Shown: positions 24,880 through 34,484 of the stretch, one piece after another | Numbering within the stretch: the first letter of the stretch is position 1 | Layout of the letters: the number at the start of each line of letters is the position of its first letter | Assembly (NCBI GenBank): GCA_910589195.1 | Contig: CAJUTC010000013.1 | Location: 1 to 64,000 of the forward strand | DNA length: 64,000 nucleotides | Origin: an uncultured Lachnospiraceae bacterium | Lineage (GTDB): Bacteria > Bacillota > Clostridia > Lachnospirales > Lachnospiraceae | Reading direction: 5' to 3' | Notes under the pieces: model-generated | Told to the model about the DNA's origin: nothing | The model's database searches: none | The model's input: only the letters and a program-made list of their open reading frames with translations | Made by a program: the position numbers and the translations under genes

Positions 24880-26973
24880 TTACTCGTCTTCTTTCGCTGC
24901 CCGTGCCTCTACTTCCTTTTTCTGTACATCGCCGGGTGCCTGCTCATAGCGGGCAAACTCATACTCGTAAAGGCCGATACCGCCGGTCATGGAACGGAGA
25001 TCCGTATTATATCCATAAAGTTCAGACATCGGGATATCCGCTTCAATAATCTGCTTGCCGTGATGGTCGGAATTCATTCCCAGCACACGTCCTCTTCTGC
25101 GGTTTAAATCCCCCATAACATCCCCAGTAAACTTATCAGGAACCGTAACCTTTAAGGAAGCAATCGGTTCCAAAAGAACTGGACCCGCATCCATAAAGCC
25201 TTTCTTAAAGGCCAGGATTGTAGCCATCTTAAAGGCCATTTCAGAGGAATCCACCGGATGATAAGAACCGTCCAGAAGGGTGGCCTTTAATCCCACTACC
25301 GGATATCCAGCCAAAGGCCCTTTCAAGACACAATCCTGAAGACCCTTTTCCACTGCAGGGAAGTAATTCTTCGGAACGGATCCGCCAAACACTTTCTCTT
25401 CAAAGATATATGGGGTTTCCAGATCGCCTAATGGTTCAAATTCCATAATAACATCACCATACTGGCCGTGGCCGCCAGACTGTTTCTTATGCTTACCCTG
25501 TACCTTAACTTTCTTCTTTAAGGTTTCACGGAATGCGAATTTCGGTTTATCTAAGGTAATATCTACCTTGTAGCGGTTCTGCAGCTTGCTCACCACCACA
25601 TCTAGCTGCTGATCGCCAATGGCATACAGAAGCGCCTGACGGTTTTCTGCGTCATTCACTGCCTTTAAGGTTAAATCCTCTTCCATCAGCTTGGCCAACG
25701 CAGAAGAAATCTTATCGTCGTCACCTTTGTTTACCGCCTTGTATGCCATATAGGTATATGGGGTAGAAATCTGAGGCTTATGGTATACGATAGGAGCGGT
25801 GCGCACTGCCATGGTATCCCCGGTCTGGGTCACATTTAGCTTCGCCACAGCGCCGATATCCCCTGCTTTCAGTTCCGCAACCTCGATCTGATCCTTTCCT
25901 CTTAACAGGTATACCTTCCCAATCTTTTCTTCTGCGTCTTTATTTACATTATAGACCATAGAATCCGGCTTTAAGGTTCCGGTGCACACTTTTAGCAAGG
26001 AATATTTTCCAATAAATGGATCCGCAATGGTCTTAAATACTCTTGCGGATAAGGATACATCATCGTTATATTTCGCGGTAAACCGTTCCCCGGTGGATAC
26101 ATCCACACCCACACACTCATACTTATCTGGTGATGGGAAATATTTATCAATGGCCTGTAAAAGAACACGGAAGCCCTGGCAGTTAATGCCGGACCCCATC
26201 ATAACCGGAACGATGCTTCCGTCAATTACGAAGGTACGCAGCGCGTTTGAAATTTCCTCCTGAGTAAACTCATCTCCAGAGAAATAACGCTCCATATATT
26301 CTTCACTGGTTTCCGCAACCGCTTCCATTAATGCTTCCCTGGCAATCCCTAAATTTTTCTCCACATATTCCGGGATCTCGCACTCCTCATAATCGCTTAA
26401 ATTTGTAAAACGGCGGCCTGCCATCTTTACTACGTTTACGAAACCAACAAATTTTTCATTTTCACGGATCGGGAGCTGGAAGGGCGCAATCTTACGTCCA
26501 AAGCGTGTTTCCAACTTCAAAACCAGCTCACGGTAGCTTGCATGATCATCATCCATATTTGTTACAAAAATAATGCGTGGCAGGTTAAACTTCTCACACA
26601 ATTCCCATGCTTTTTCCGTTCCTACTTCAATTCCCGCTTTACAATTTACTACAATAATGGCAGCGTCCGCCACGCTGACTGCTTCCTCTACCTCGCCTAC
26701 AAAATCGAAAAAGCCGGGGGTATCTAACAAATTAATCTTAATCGGGCCGTCTTCCCCTTTATATTCCAGCGGAATTAGAGAGGTTGAGATGGAGAACTGC
26801 CGTTTGATCTCTTCCTTATCGTAATCACTGATGGTATTCCCATCCGTTACCTTTCCCATCCTCTTAGTAACTCCGGTAAGCAATGCCATAGCTTCTGCGA
26901 CTGTTGTTTTACCTGCACCGCCGTGGCCAAGTAATACAACGTTACGGATTTGACTGGTTCCATAAACGTTCAT
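24880..26973 (-). CDS. elongation factor G paralogue (EF-G2-like)
   Basis: This 697-residue translational GTPase has the full EF-G domain order. The P-loop is GHGGAGKT at residues 16-23, not the usual HIDAGKT. Switch II reads DTPGFFDF, so the catalytic His after DTPG is Phe88. The NKxD motif reads TNMD. Domains II-V follow, with SGGHGQYGDV and the RRRGRVLGM loop near the end. These changes match the second EF-G type of several bacteria, which differs from housekeeping FusA. The ATG at 26973 is chosen because GGAGGA lies upstream. The acidic-basic C-terminal tail is short. Its role may be in ribosome rescue or stress. Confidence 0.85.
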   Translation of the reverse strand: MNVYGTSQIRNVVLLGHGGAGKTTVAEAMALLTGVTKRMGKVTDGNTISDYDKEEIKRQFSISTSLIPLEYKGEDGPIKINLLDTPGFFDFVGEVEEAVSVADAAIIVVNCKAGIEVGTEKAWELCEKFNLPRIIFVTNMDDDHASYRELVLKLETRFGRKIAPFQLPIRENEKFVGFVNVVKMAGRRFTNLSDYEECEIPEYVEKNLGIAREALMEAVAETSEEYMERYFSGDEFTQEEISNALRTFVIDGSIVPVMMGSGINCQGFRVLLQAIDKYFPSPDKYECVGVDVSTGERFTAKYNDDVSLSARVFKTIADPFIGKYSLLKVCTGTLKPDSMVYNVNKDAEEKIGKVYLLRGKDQIEVAELKAGDIGAVAKLNVTQTGDTMAVRTAPIVYHKPQISTPYTYMAYKAVNKGDDDKISSALAKLMEEDLTLKAVNDAENRQALLYAIGDQQLDVVVSKLQNRYKVDITLDKPKFAFRETLKKKVKVQGKHKKQSGGHGQYGDVIMEFEPLGDLETPYIFEEKVFGGSVPKNYFPAVEKGLQDCVLKGPLAGYPVVGLKATLLDGSYHPVDSSEMAFKMATILAFKKGFMDAGPVLLEPIASLKVTVPDKFTGDVMGDLNRRRGRVLGMNSDHHGKQIIEADIPMSELYGYNTDLRSMTGGIGLYEYEFARYEQAPGDVQKKEVEARAAKEDE

Positions 26974-27155
26974 ATACATTCCTCCTGTAACATCTTTATA
27001 GTCCATGAAGCTATTGTACTAAAAAATACGAAATTTTACAAGCGAATTTGCATAATTTGTCCAAATTGTTTTTCTATTTCTTCATAGAATTTTTGTGGAA
27101 ACTCTAGGTTTCTTCTTGGAAAACCGCTATTTTAACAATTCAACGTGTAAAAGTG

Positions 27156-27184
27156 TTGACATTTTTCTGGCTCTATTTTACAAT
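27156..27184 (+). promoter_or_regulatory. promoter of the aromatic amino acid genes
   Basis: TTGACA (27156-27161) and TACAAT (27179-27184) with a 17-base spacer, 45 bases before the DAHP synthase start. I see no T-box or attenuator between them. Confidence 0.8.
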
Positions 27185-27228
27185 GTAGTGAGCGTAACTG
27201 AAACTTTATGAAAGCTGAGGAATATAAG

Positions 27229-28242
27229 ATGATTATTATAATGAAACCAAATGCTTCTGCCGAAGCGATTGAACGGGTATCTGGCCTTGTAAAATCAAAG
27301 GGACTCCAGGTTCACCTGTCTACCGGCGATGAGGTTACAATTGTCGGCGTTGTAGGAGATAAATCGAAGCTTCGCGGAATCAATATTGAGATGTCCGAAG
27401 GGGTTGACAAAGTTGTCCAGGTAACGGAATCTTATAAACTGGTAAACAAAAAATTCCATCCGGAAGATACCCGGATCCCAGTAAAAAATACCTTTATCGG
27501 GCCAGATACCTTTACCGTAATGGCAGGGCCATGCGCCATTGAAAACCATGATCAGCTTCTTTTATGCGCGGAAGAAGTAAAAAAAGCAGGCGCATCTATC
27601 CTGCGGGGCGGCGCTTTTAAGCCAAGAACCTCGCCCTATTCCTTCCAGGGTCTTGAAGAAGAAGGCCTCCAGTATATGGAAGAAGCCGGACGTACCACAG
27701 GACTTGCCACTATCTGCGAGGTTACAAGCCTGCGTGCCTTGTCTATGGCAGTAAAATATGTGGACATGCTTCAGATTGGCGCCCGGAATATGCAAAATTT
27801 TGAGCTATTAAAAGAAGTAGGCCGTTCAGGTCTCCCTGTCATGCTAAAGCGCGGTCTTGCCGCTACCGTTGACGAGTGGTTAAATGCGGCTGAATATATT
27901 ATTTCAGAGGGAAATCCTAATATCGTCCTTTGCGAACGTGGGATCCGCACCTATGAAACCGCTACCAGAAACACCTTAGATTTAAGCGCCGTTCCCGTTA
28001 TCCGCCAAAAAAGCCATCTTCCCATTATTGTAGATCCAAGCCATGCCACCGGTGTACGGGCTTATGTGGAACCCTTATCAAAGGCAGCAGCGGCGGCAGG
28101 AGCCGACGGGCTTATGATTGAAGTGCACCCTTGCCCTTCCTGTGCCCTTTCTGACGGTCCCCAGTCCCTTACCTTTGAACAATTCCGCCAATTAATGGCC
28201 GTACTTCGCCCCTACGCCCAATTAGAAGGACGGCAGCTTTAA
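27229..28242 (+). CDS. aroF: 3-deoxy-7-phosphoheptulonate synthase
   Basis: This 337-residue enzyme condenses phosphoenolpyruvate and erythrose 4-phosphate at the entry to the shikimate pathway. It is the type with an N-terminal ferredoxin-like (ACT-like) regulatory domain (about 1-75). The catalytic barrel begins at FTVMAGPCAIEN and includes RGGAFKPRTSPYSFQG, QIGARNMQNFELL, and PIIVDPSHATGVR. ATG 27229 is preceded by GAGGAA. It is the first gene of a three-gene aromatic operon. Confidence 0.93.
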   Translation: MIIIMKPNASAEAIERVSGLVKSKGLQVHLSTGDEVTIVGVVGDKSKLRGINIEMSEGVDKVVQVTESYKLVNKKFHPEDTRIPVKNTFIGPDTFTVMAGPCAIENHDQLLLCAEEVKKAGASILRGGAFKPRTSPYSFQGLEEEGLQYMEEAGRTTGLATICEVTSLRALSMAVKYVDMLQIGARNMQNFELLKEVGRSGLPVMLKRGLAATVDEWLNAAEYIISEGNPNIVLCERGIRTYETATRNTLDLSAVPVIRQKSHLPIIVDPSHATGVRAYVEPLSKAAAAAGADGLMIEVHPCPSCALSDGPQSLTFEQFRQLMAVLRPYAQLEGRQL

Positions 28243-28259
28243 ACGAAAGGGAACATATT

Positions 28260-29369
28260 ATGAAGGAACAAACCGTCGGCTTTATCGGATTCGGATTAAT
28301 TGGAGGCTCAATTGCCAAAGGTCTGAAACGTTTTTGCCCAGATATTACCATTATGGCTTACATGCGCACACGCCAAAAATTAGAACAGGCAAAAAAAGAT
28401 GGAATTGTAGATATTATTTTGGAAGGTATCGGGGAGCCGCTTAAAGCATGCGACGTTATCTTCTTGTGTACTCCTGTGGAGTACAATGCCCAGTATCTTT
28501 CCGCAATCCGTCCCTTTTTAAAAGAAGGAGCTTTTATTACAGATGTAGGAAGTACCAAAACCAGCATTCACAAAGAAGTGGAGCGCTTAGGATTAGAGGA
28601 TTTTTTTGTAGGCGGACATCCTATGGCCGGTTCTGAAAAAACCGGATATGAAAGTTCCACCGATCATTTGCTGGAAAATGCCTTCTATATTATTACTCCT
28701 GCCCGCAAAAAAACTTCGGATTCCGCAAAAAGCAGAGAGTTAAGCCAGCGCCTTACCAGTATCGCAAATGCCATTGGAGCCATCCCCATGGTTCTGGACT
28801 ATGAAGAGCATGATAATGTTGTGGCCGCAATCAGCCATCTTCCCCATATCGTAGCATCCAGCCTGGTTAATCTGGTGCGGGATTCGGACAATGAATCCGG
28901 AACAATGAAGCAAGTTGCCGCTGGAGGTTTTAAGGATATTACCCGGATCGCTTCCTCCTCCCCAGAGATGTGGGAACAGATCTGTATTGCCAACAGCGGG
29001 CCGATTGCCCGAATTTTAGAGCAGTATATCGCCTCCCTGACCCAGATTTTGCAGCAGGTAAAATCCTCCAGCCAGTCAAAACTTTATGAGCTGTTTGAAT
29101 CTTCCAGGGATTATCGAAATTCCATCACAGATCGGGCTAAAGGTGCCTTAGAGCCAGAATATTCATTCTCTGTTGATATTGTTGACGAACCTGGAGCCAT
29201 CTCGACTCTTTCGGTAATCCTGGCCGCTAAAGGAATCAGCATGAAAAATATTGGAATTAATAACAGCCGGGAACGGGGAGAAGGGGCTTTGCGTATTGCC
29301 TTTTATGATAAGGACACCATGGATGCCGCCAGAACACAGCTCGAAAAGTACCACTATGAAATTATGTAA
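28260..29369 (+). CDS. tyrA: prephenate dehydrogenase
   Basis: This 369-residue NAD-dependent enzyme for tyrosine synthesis has a Rossmann motif IGFGLIGGSIAKGL at the start, VGGHPMAGSEKTGYESS in the active site, and HLPHIVASSLV. A C-terminal ACT domain (about 300-369, beginning VDIVDEPGAISTLS) is likely for feedback regulation. It starts 17 bases after the DAHP synthase stop. Confidence 0.93.
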   Translation: MKEQTVGFIGFGLIGGSIAKGLKRFCPDITIMAYMRTRQKLEQAKKDGIVDIILEGIGEPLKACDVIFLCTPVEYNAQYLSAIRPFLKEGAFITDVGSTKTSIHKEVERLGLEDFFVGGHPMAGSEKTGYESSTDHLLENAFYIITPARKKTSDSAKSRELSQRLTSIANAIGAIPMVLDYEEHDNVVAAISHLPHIVASSLVNLVRDSDNESGTMKQVAAGGFKDITRIASSSPEMWEQICIANSGPIARILEQYIASLTQILQQVKSSSQSKLYELFESSRDYRNSITDRAKGALEPEYSFSVDIVDEPGAISTLSVILAAKGISMKNIGINNSRERGEGALRIAFYDKDTMDAARTQLEKYHYEIM

Positions 29370-29413
29370 GAAGCAGGATCTATTATGGAATATATAAGAA
29401 ACAGAGGTCTATT

Positions 29414-30694
29414 ATGAAAATTACAAAGGTTCCCTGTCTGAAAGGGGAAATTACCATTCCAGGAGATAAATCCATCTCCCACCGGAGCGTTATGCTGGGC
29501 TCCATAGCAAAAGGCACCACAGAAATCACAGGATTTCTTCCAGGCGCCGACTGCCTTTCCACCATTTCCTGTTTTCAAGCCATGGGAATTGAAATCCAGT
29601 GGGAAGGAAACCGGGTACTGGTTCATGGAAAAGGCCTCCGAGGCTTAAAAGAGCCTAAAACAGTGTTAGACTGCGGAAACAGCGGGACTACCACCCGCTT
29701 GATTTCCGGCATTTTAGCCCCCCAAAATTTTGATGTAACATTAACCGGAGATGCTTCCATAAAAAAACGCCCTATGAAGCGGATTATGGAACCTTTATCC
29801 CAAATGGGCGCCCAGATAATAAGTTTAGAAGGAAACGGCTGCGCCCCACTTAAAATTTGCGGTTCCCCTCTTTGCGGGATCCACTATCTGTCGCCTGTTG
29901 CTTCCGCCCAGGTAAAATCAGCGGTTCTTCTGGCTGGTCTATATGCAGAAGGGGAAACCAGGGTAACAGAACCTTATCCATCCAGAAACCATTCGGAAGT
30001 GATGCTTAATCAGTTTGGCGCTCATGTACAGACAGAAGGAACTACCGTTTCCATTGTCCCGGCTCAAGAATTATACGGCTGCGGCGTGGACGTTCCCGGG
30101 GATATCTCTTCTGCCGCTTTCTTTCTGGCCGCAGGGCTAATGGTTCCCGGATCCCAGATTTTAATCAAACATGTGGGAATTAACCCTACCCGTGACGGCA
30201 TCCTTAAAGTCTGCCAGGCCATGGGAGGGGATATTACGCTGCTAAATTCCTCTTCTGATTCTGGCGAACCGGCAGCCGATCTTCTGGTGCGCCACTCAAA
30301 CCTCCACGGAACGGAAATCGGAGGTTCCCTTATCCCTGCCTTAATTGACGAACTTCCCGTGCTGGCTGCCATGGCCTGCTTTGCGGAGGGGGAAACCGTT
30401 ATCCGGGATGCAGCCGAATTAAAAGTAAAAGAATCCAACCGGATCCATGCCATGGTTTTAGGCCTGTCCTCCATGGGAGCCGATATAACCGAAACGGAAG
30501 ACGGCATGGTAATCCATGGCGGGAAACCTCTTCACGGGTCTGTGATTGACAGCTTTCTGGATCATCGGATTGCCATGACCTTTGCCGTAGCCGGACTTTG
30601 CGCCCAAGGGGAAACCACCATTTTAGGGGCAGACTGTGTGAATATTTCCTATCCCGGATTTTACCAGGACTTAATGAGCCTGGCAGGCAAATAG
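29414..30694 (+). CDS. aroA: 3-phosphoshikimate 1-carboxyvinyltransferase (EPSP synthase)
   Basis: The product has 426 residues. It joins shikimate 3-phosphate and phosphoenolpyruvate. Motifs are PGDKSISHRSVM at the start, LDCGNSGTTTRLISG, LSPVASAQVKSAVLLAGL, PSRNHSEVML, and the end DHRIAMTFAVAGL. The LDCGNSGTTTR loop is that of the glyphosate-relevant region; no unusual substitutions can be judged by eye. It is the last gene of the aromatic operon, followed by a terminator. Confidence 0.95.
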   Translation: MKITKVPCLKGEITIPGDKSISHRSVMLGSIAKGTTEITGFLPGADCLSTISCFQAMGIEIQWEGNRVLVHGKGLRGLKEPKTVLDCGNSGTTTRLISGILAPQNFDVTLTGDASIKKRPMKRIMEPLSQMGAQIISLEGNGCAPLKICGSPLCGIHYLSPVASAQVKSAVLLAGLYAEGETRVTEPYPSRNHSEVMLNQFGAHVQTEGTTVSIVPAQELYGCGVDVPGDISSAAFFLAAGLMVPGSQILIKHVGINPTRDGILKVCQAMGGDITLLNSSSDSGEPAADLLVRHSNLHGTEIGGSLIPALIDELPVLAAMACFAEGETVIRDAAELKVKESNRIHAMVLGLSSMGADITETEDGMVIHGGKPLHGSVIDSFLDHRIAMTFAVAGLCAQGETTILGADCVNISYPGFYQDLMSLAGK

Positions 30695-30764
30695 CCAAAT
30701 ACGCTCCCATCCATCCCATCCCCTTAAACCATCTGGCTTAAACACTAATATTCCGGACGAAATG

Positions 30765-30799
30765 AAAAAAGCTGGCACGCTTTTGCGTGCCAGTTTTTT
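30765..30799. terminator. bidirectional terminator
   Basis: CTGGCACGC/GCGTGCCAG around a TTTT loop, with six A before and six T after. It serves aroA from the left and the cell-wall protein from the right. Confidence 0.85.
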
Positions 30800-30829
30800 C
30801 GCAATCCAACGCTTTCGTTTATTCAAGAA

Positions 30830-32374
30830 TTACTGTACCCATGCGCCGTCTGCGTTTACATAGTAACCATCTATTGATGTATTAACTGCCATAGCGCCTC
30901 TGGTTCCGTCAGATACCGGATTCAGGTAATACCATACTCCGTTAATCTGCTGCCAGCCAGTCATCATAGCACCGCTTGCATTTAAGTAGAACCATGCGTT
31001 ATAAGCCGGATCCTGGATCCATCCGGTCATCATAGCACCCTGAAGCGCGCCTGCCGCCGGATTCATGTAATACCACTGGCCATTTACCACATACCAGCCT
31101 GTTACCATGTTGCCTTCCGCGTCAAAATAATACCACTGGCCATTGATATAGCCCCAGGTATTTACAGCATATTCGCCGGAATCCTTTAAGAACTTCCAGC
31201 CAGTCCCATTTACAATCCAAGTACCATGCATGGTATAATCCTTGGTGGCGCTGGAGCTTCCGCCGCCTCCGCCGCCGCCTCCGGTATTGCCGCCGCTACT
31301 TCCAGGATTCGTATTTCCTCCAGACTGGGTTGAACGAACCTTTACGAAGAAGAATGGGCTGAATCCGTTCTTAACCGTAAACTTCATGTTGAATCTTTCG
31401 TCCACAAGCTTCGTAATTGCTACATTCAGCACTTCTTCTGTTCCATCGCTCTTGTAGTGAATGGCATATACCTTCTCGTCTTCACTGGTAATAAAATCGC
31501 TTGGAGCTACCAAGTTAATATGGATTGCGCCATCCTCGCCTGGGGTGTAATTGGTAACATCAATGTCGATACCGATGAAATCGCTTCCTGCCGTTCCGTT
31601 TCCTTCTAACCGGAAATTCGTTCCCAGCTTTGTCAAGGTAGCCTGCAGCGTAGACCACATAGCTTGAGGCTCTTCTTCCCAGTTAGCATATTCACCCTCT
31701 ATTGGGCTAATTACTAATTTCTGGCCTTCCTTCAAGCCCTCTACTTCACCCACATCCTCAGCGCTGAAATAGTTATTCTCCACTACTTCTGTAACTGGTT
31801 CTTTATCTTTTTCAACCCATTTGGCTGTCAGTAAAATCCCCTTATCAATTTCTTCTTTGGTTCCGCCGTAAATCATCGTATCGTCGTCGACTAACTGATC
31901 TCCGTAATACCAACCGCCAAATTCCAGGTTTTCATCGTCATGGGTTATGTATTCCCAATCCTTGTCTTCATACCAGATGCCCGCTTTTCCCAGCGTGATA
32001 TAAAAGCAGTCATCATCATCCGCAAATTCCCAAGCAGCGTCAATGCTCCAGTCCCTTAAGCGGAATTTCCTGGACAGGATCCCGGTAGGTGCCTTGGTTG
32101 TTTCAGAAGGTGTTCCTGTCGAATAACTGATTTCTGGAGCCTCCCATTTCCCATTGGACCAGCTAGCCAGAACGGCATTGGCATTTGTAGCCATAACTTT
32201 GTCCCATCTTCCTCCGTTGGGATCAAATCTCACTCGGATTTCATTTCCGGGTTTCCACTTGTTGCCGACTTCGGCAACAGCAGTATCAGCCATAGCTGAT
32301 AAGGTAGCTGACATAGACATAATGACAATCAGGCCTGCAGCCACTTTTTGTTTGAGCCTTTTTAAACTCACCAC
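30830..32374 (-). CDS. secreted protein with C-terminal cell-wall-binding repeats
   Basis: The product has about 514 residues from GTG 32374, with GGAGG 8 bases upstream. Signal peptide: KRLKQKVAAGLIVIMSMSAT, cleaved near AMA. A middle region of about 320 residues has repeated aromatic strands (KWKPGNEIRVRFDPNGG, FGGWYYGDQLVDDDTMIYGG: Listeria/Bacteroides-like InlB-type repeats). A glycine-rich hinge follows. The last 150 residues are choline-binding-type repeats (GQWYYFDAEGNMVTGW, GVWYYLNPVSDGTRGAM). The protein should be attached non-covalently to the cell wall. Its promoter region carries a poly-G tract. Confidence 0.85.
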   Translation of the reverse strand: MVSLKRLKQKVAAGLIVIMSMSATLSAMADTAVAEVGNKWKPGNEIRVRFDPNGGRWDKVMATNANAVLASWSNGKWEAPEISYSTGTPSETTKAPTGILSRKFRLRDWSIDAAWEFADDDDCFYITLGKAGIWYEDKDWEYITHDDENLEFGGWYYGDQLVDDDTMIYGGTKEEIDKGILLTAKWVEKDKEPVTEVVENNYFSAEDVGEVEGLKEGQKLVISPIEGEYANWEEEPQAMWSTLQATLTKLGTNFRLEGNGTAGSDFIGIDIDVTNYTPGEDGAIHINLVAPSDFITSEDEKVYAIHYKSDGTEEVLNVAITKLVDERFNMKFTVKNGFSPFFFVKVRSTQSGGNTNPGSSGGNTGGGGGGGGSSSATKDYTMHGTWIVNGTGWKFLKDSGEYAVNTWGYINGQWYYFDAEGNMVTGWYVVNGQWYYMNPAAGALQGAMMTGWIQDPAYNAWFYLNASGAMMTGWQQINGVWYYLNPVSDGTRGAMAVNTSIDGYYVNADGAWVQ

Positions 32375-32434
32375 TTCCTTTTCCTCCTTAAAAATTCTTT
32401 TTAATTTCGTAATTTTCTTTACGAAATCATTATC

Positions 32435-32465
32435 ATTATACCCCCCCCCGGGAATAAAAGCGCAA
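32435..32465 (-). promoter_or_regulatory. promoter with nine-G tract beside the -10
   Basis: On the minus strand a perfect TATAAT (32435-32440) is directly preceded by nine G (32441-32449). A weak -35, TTGCGC, lies at 32460-32465, giving a 19-base spacer. A change of one or two G would bring the spacer to 18 or 17. This layout resembles slipped-strand phase-variable promoters. It lies about 60 bases before the start of a surface protein gene. Confidence 0.5.
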
Positions 32466-32514
32466 CACTTTTTTAACATGCTGTACCAAATATTCTAAAA
32501 ATATGTAGGAAAGC

Positions 32515-32660
32515 CGATTTTTACAGGATCCCCTGCCTGTGGCGGATCTTTTGGGCGATACCATATCATTCCCCTCCGCCGCGGTGGGATCCCCCATGGA
32601 GAGCCTTTTTTCATATAGGAAATTAAAAGGACGTTCCTATATAAAAAGAGTCCGGCTTGT
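32515..32660. repeat. intergenic repeat (copy B)
   Basis: Similar to 832-962 in order and sequence: AGGAT-CCC-GCCTG, a TCATTCC block with CGCCGCGG, then CTTTTTTCATATAGGAA and a matching TTCCTATATAAAAAG stem. Two large gene-free stretches thus share one structured element. The following 110 bases are GC-rich and hold no gene I can see. Confidence 0.5.
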
Positions 32661-32767
32661 CTAACTTTTTCGCCGGAGCGCGGCTGCGCCAGCAGCCATT
32701 TTCCTTAGCGCAGAGTACGCATACCCCGGAGGGGTTTTGCTTTATAGGACGCATTTTCTGATAAAGT

Positions 32768-32804
32768 GAAAAAAAGAATCTGCCTGATCATACAGACAGA
32801 TTCT
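32768..32804 (-). terminator. terminator of the DUF6033-like gene
   Basis: AGAATCTG/CAGATTCT arms with a central mismatch and, on the minus strand, a seven-T run. Confidence 0.75.
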
Positions 32805-32876
32805 TTTACTCTTCTTAATAAAAATATGGATAACTGGCAAATTCCCTTTCCGAATAGGAAACCTATTTATCGTTTT

Positions 32877-33572
32877 TTACACCGCGTCCCAGTCAATTTC
32901 CCTGATTTTATTGGCAAGCTCTTCCATGCTGTTTGCCTGGACGGTAACTTTCTTTATGTCTGGCTCCTTCCAGGGCCCTGCTGCCGGGTTCCACATTAAC
33001 CGTTCTTCTTCCTTCTCTTTTTCCGCCTTTTTGGCCTCTTCCTTCTTCTGGGAAGCCTTCTCCTCACGCACGGATTCAATCCGTTTCTGCTGATCCTTGC
33101 TGGCCTTTTCCAAATCCGCAAAGAAGGTGGTGGTGCCGTCCTGGTTAACCGAAATACTTATTTTGGTAATTTCACCATACTTGTCTTTATCCCCTAAAAG
33201 AGATTCTAAGCCGTAATCCTGGTTAATCTGCTTTGACATATTCATGGCTTCTTCCATACGGGACATGTATTCCTTCTCATACGTTTCATCGGATGCCATC
33301 TTTTCCAATTCCTCACTGGAAAAGACCACAGAAAATTCCTTCGTATTGTGGGACAATGCCTCGCTAACCTCTTCTTTTTTGTCAAAATCAGCCACCATAA
33401 AGTCTACGTTCCCATATGTTTTCTTAAGCTTCTCCAAAAGCTTCTGAGCCTTTGGGGAAAGCTGTGCCTGGCTGGTTTTGCTGGAATCTTCTGTTACTTT
33501 ATTGCTGTTTCTGGATGTATGCGCATAATTGCTGATATACCGGTTATACACATTGCTAATATCCATTGCCAT
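32877..33572 (-). CDS. DUF6033-like protein
   Basis: The product has 231 residues from ATG 33572 (GGAAGG 8 bases upstream). It has no signal peptide. The N-terminal part is Ser/Asn-rich with a short LSPKAQKLLEKLKK segment. The middle has a helical and beta region, and residues 165-190 form a Lys/Glu/Ala-rich coiled coil followed by WNPAAGPWKEPD. The pattern matches small proteins of the DUF6033 family found widely in this group, of unknown function. It is a single gene with its own terminator. Confidence 0.75.
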   Translation of the reverse strand: MAMDISNVYNRYISNYAHTSRNSNKVTEDSSKTSQAQLSPKAQKLLEKLKKTYGNVDFMVADFDKKEEVSEALSHNTKEFSVVFSSEELEKMASDETYEKEYMSRMEEAMNMSKQINQDYGLESLLGDKDKYGEITKISISVNQDGTTTFFADLEKASKDQQKRIESVREEKASQKKEEAKKAEKEKEEERLMWNPAAGPWKEPDIKKVTVQANSMEELANKIREIDWDAV

Positions 33573-33730
33573 AATAGCCACCTTCCTTTTTGATACTGTA
33601 AAAACTCCTTTTGCTCCTATGTTAATTTATCGGCAGTCTGCCTTAAATCATAAGCTCCTTTCGTTAGGCAATTGCACCCACTTTGCAAGAATAGAAGCCG
33701 GACGAACGTTTCCCAATTGTCTAAGCTCTG

Positions 33731-34363
33731 TCAGGAAGCCCCTTTTAGTTTCTTCTCCTTCAAAAAGTGAAGCATATCCTTTGGCACTTTCATGCTCTTT
33801 TCTAACATATCCTTTAACGCTTCCAGGATTCCTTCTATCTCCTGGTTCCCTGTTGGAGACAGGCTGTTATCCAGAGTAACTGTAAGAACCGTCAAAATAA
33901 TCCTGGCGGTTTCCTTGGGATAGCGGCAACAAAACGTTCCCTCCCGGATTCCCTGTCCGATGATATCGGCCAGGATCGGTTCCAATCTGGAAATCAAAAG
34001 ACCCATAAATTTCTGATGGATCAGCGCACTCTGCTGATGTTCGTTAAATGTAGTCAGGGCTACCTGGCGCTTTAATTCCAGAGAAGAATCCAGGCATGCC
34101 TGATAAATTAGCTCCATTTTCCGGATCGCCCCCATGTCCTTGGAGGCCGCAAGCGCTTGCCCTTCATCCAGCACCCTGGAATAAGAACGCTCAATTACTG
34201 CCTCAATCATGTCATTTTTTGAAGGAAAATAATAGTAAATACTTCCCTTTCCAATTCCTGCTTTCTGTGCTATTTCGCTGACAGAAATCGCCTGGGGTCT
34301 GGAATCTGACATCAACTCCTGCAAAGCATCCAAAATCAAATCCCGCTTATTTTGATTTTTCAT
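33731..34363 (-). CDS. TetR-family transcription regulator
   Basis: The product has 210 residues. The N-terminal helix-turn-helix is typical (RDLILDALQELM, ISVSEIAQKAGIGKGSIYYYFPSKNDMIEAVI). The C-terminal ligand domain is variable. The gene is divergent from the SCP2-hydrolase-condensation cluster and the region between holds two related palindromes, so the protein most likely represses that cluster and itself and is released by an unknown small molecule. Confidence 0.9.
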   Translation of the reverse strand: MKNQNKRDLILDALQELMSDSRPQAISVSEIAQKAGIGKGSIYYYFPSKNDMIEAVIERSYSRVLDEGQALAASKDMGAIRKMELIYQACLDSSLELKRQVALTTFNEHQQSALIHQKFMGLLISRLEPILADIIGQGIREGTFCCRYPKETARIILTVLTVTLDNSLSPTGNQEIEGILEALKDMLEKSMKVPKDMLHFLKEKKLKGAS

Positions 34364-34484
34364 CGCAACATCATCAACCTTTTTGTATTCTAATTAACGC
34401 CCGCAAAGGGCATGATAACGGTTTCCTGTCTTTTCCTGTCCATACAGCATTCAGTATAACAGAAAAAAAATAAAATTTCCACAC

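Noticed and set aside
31240..31320. Short tandem repeat of CCG/CCT type that might be taken for a repeat array
   Set aside because: It is the coding sequence of a glycine-rich hinge in the cell-wall protein. No CRISPR-like repeats with spacers occur anywhere in the window.
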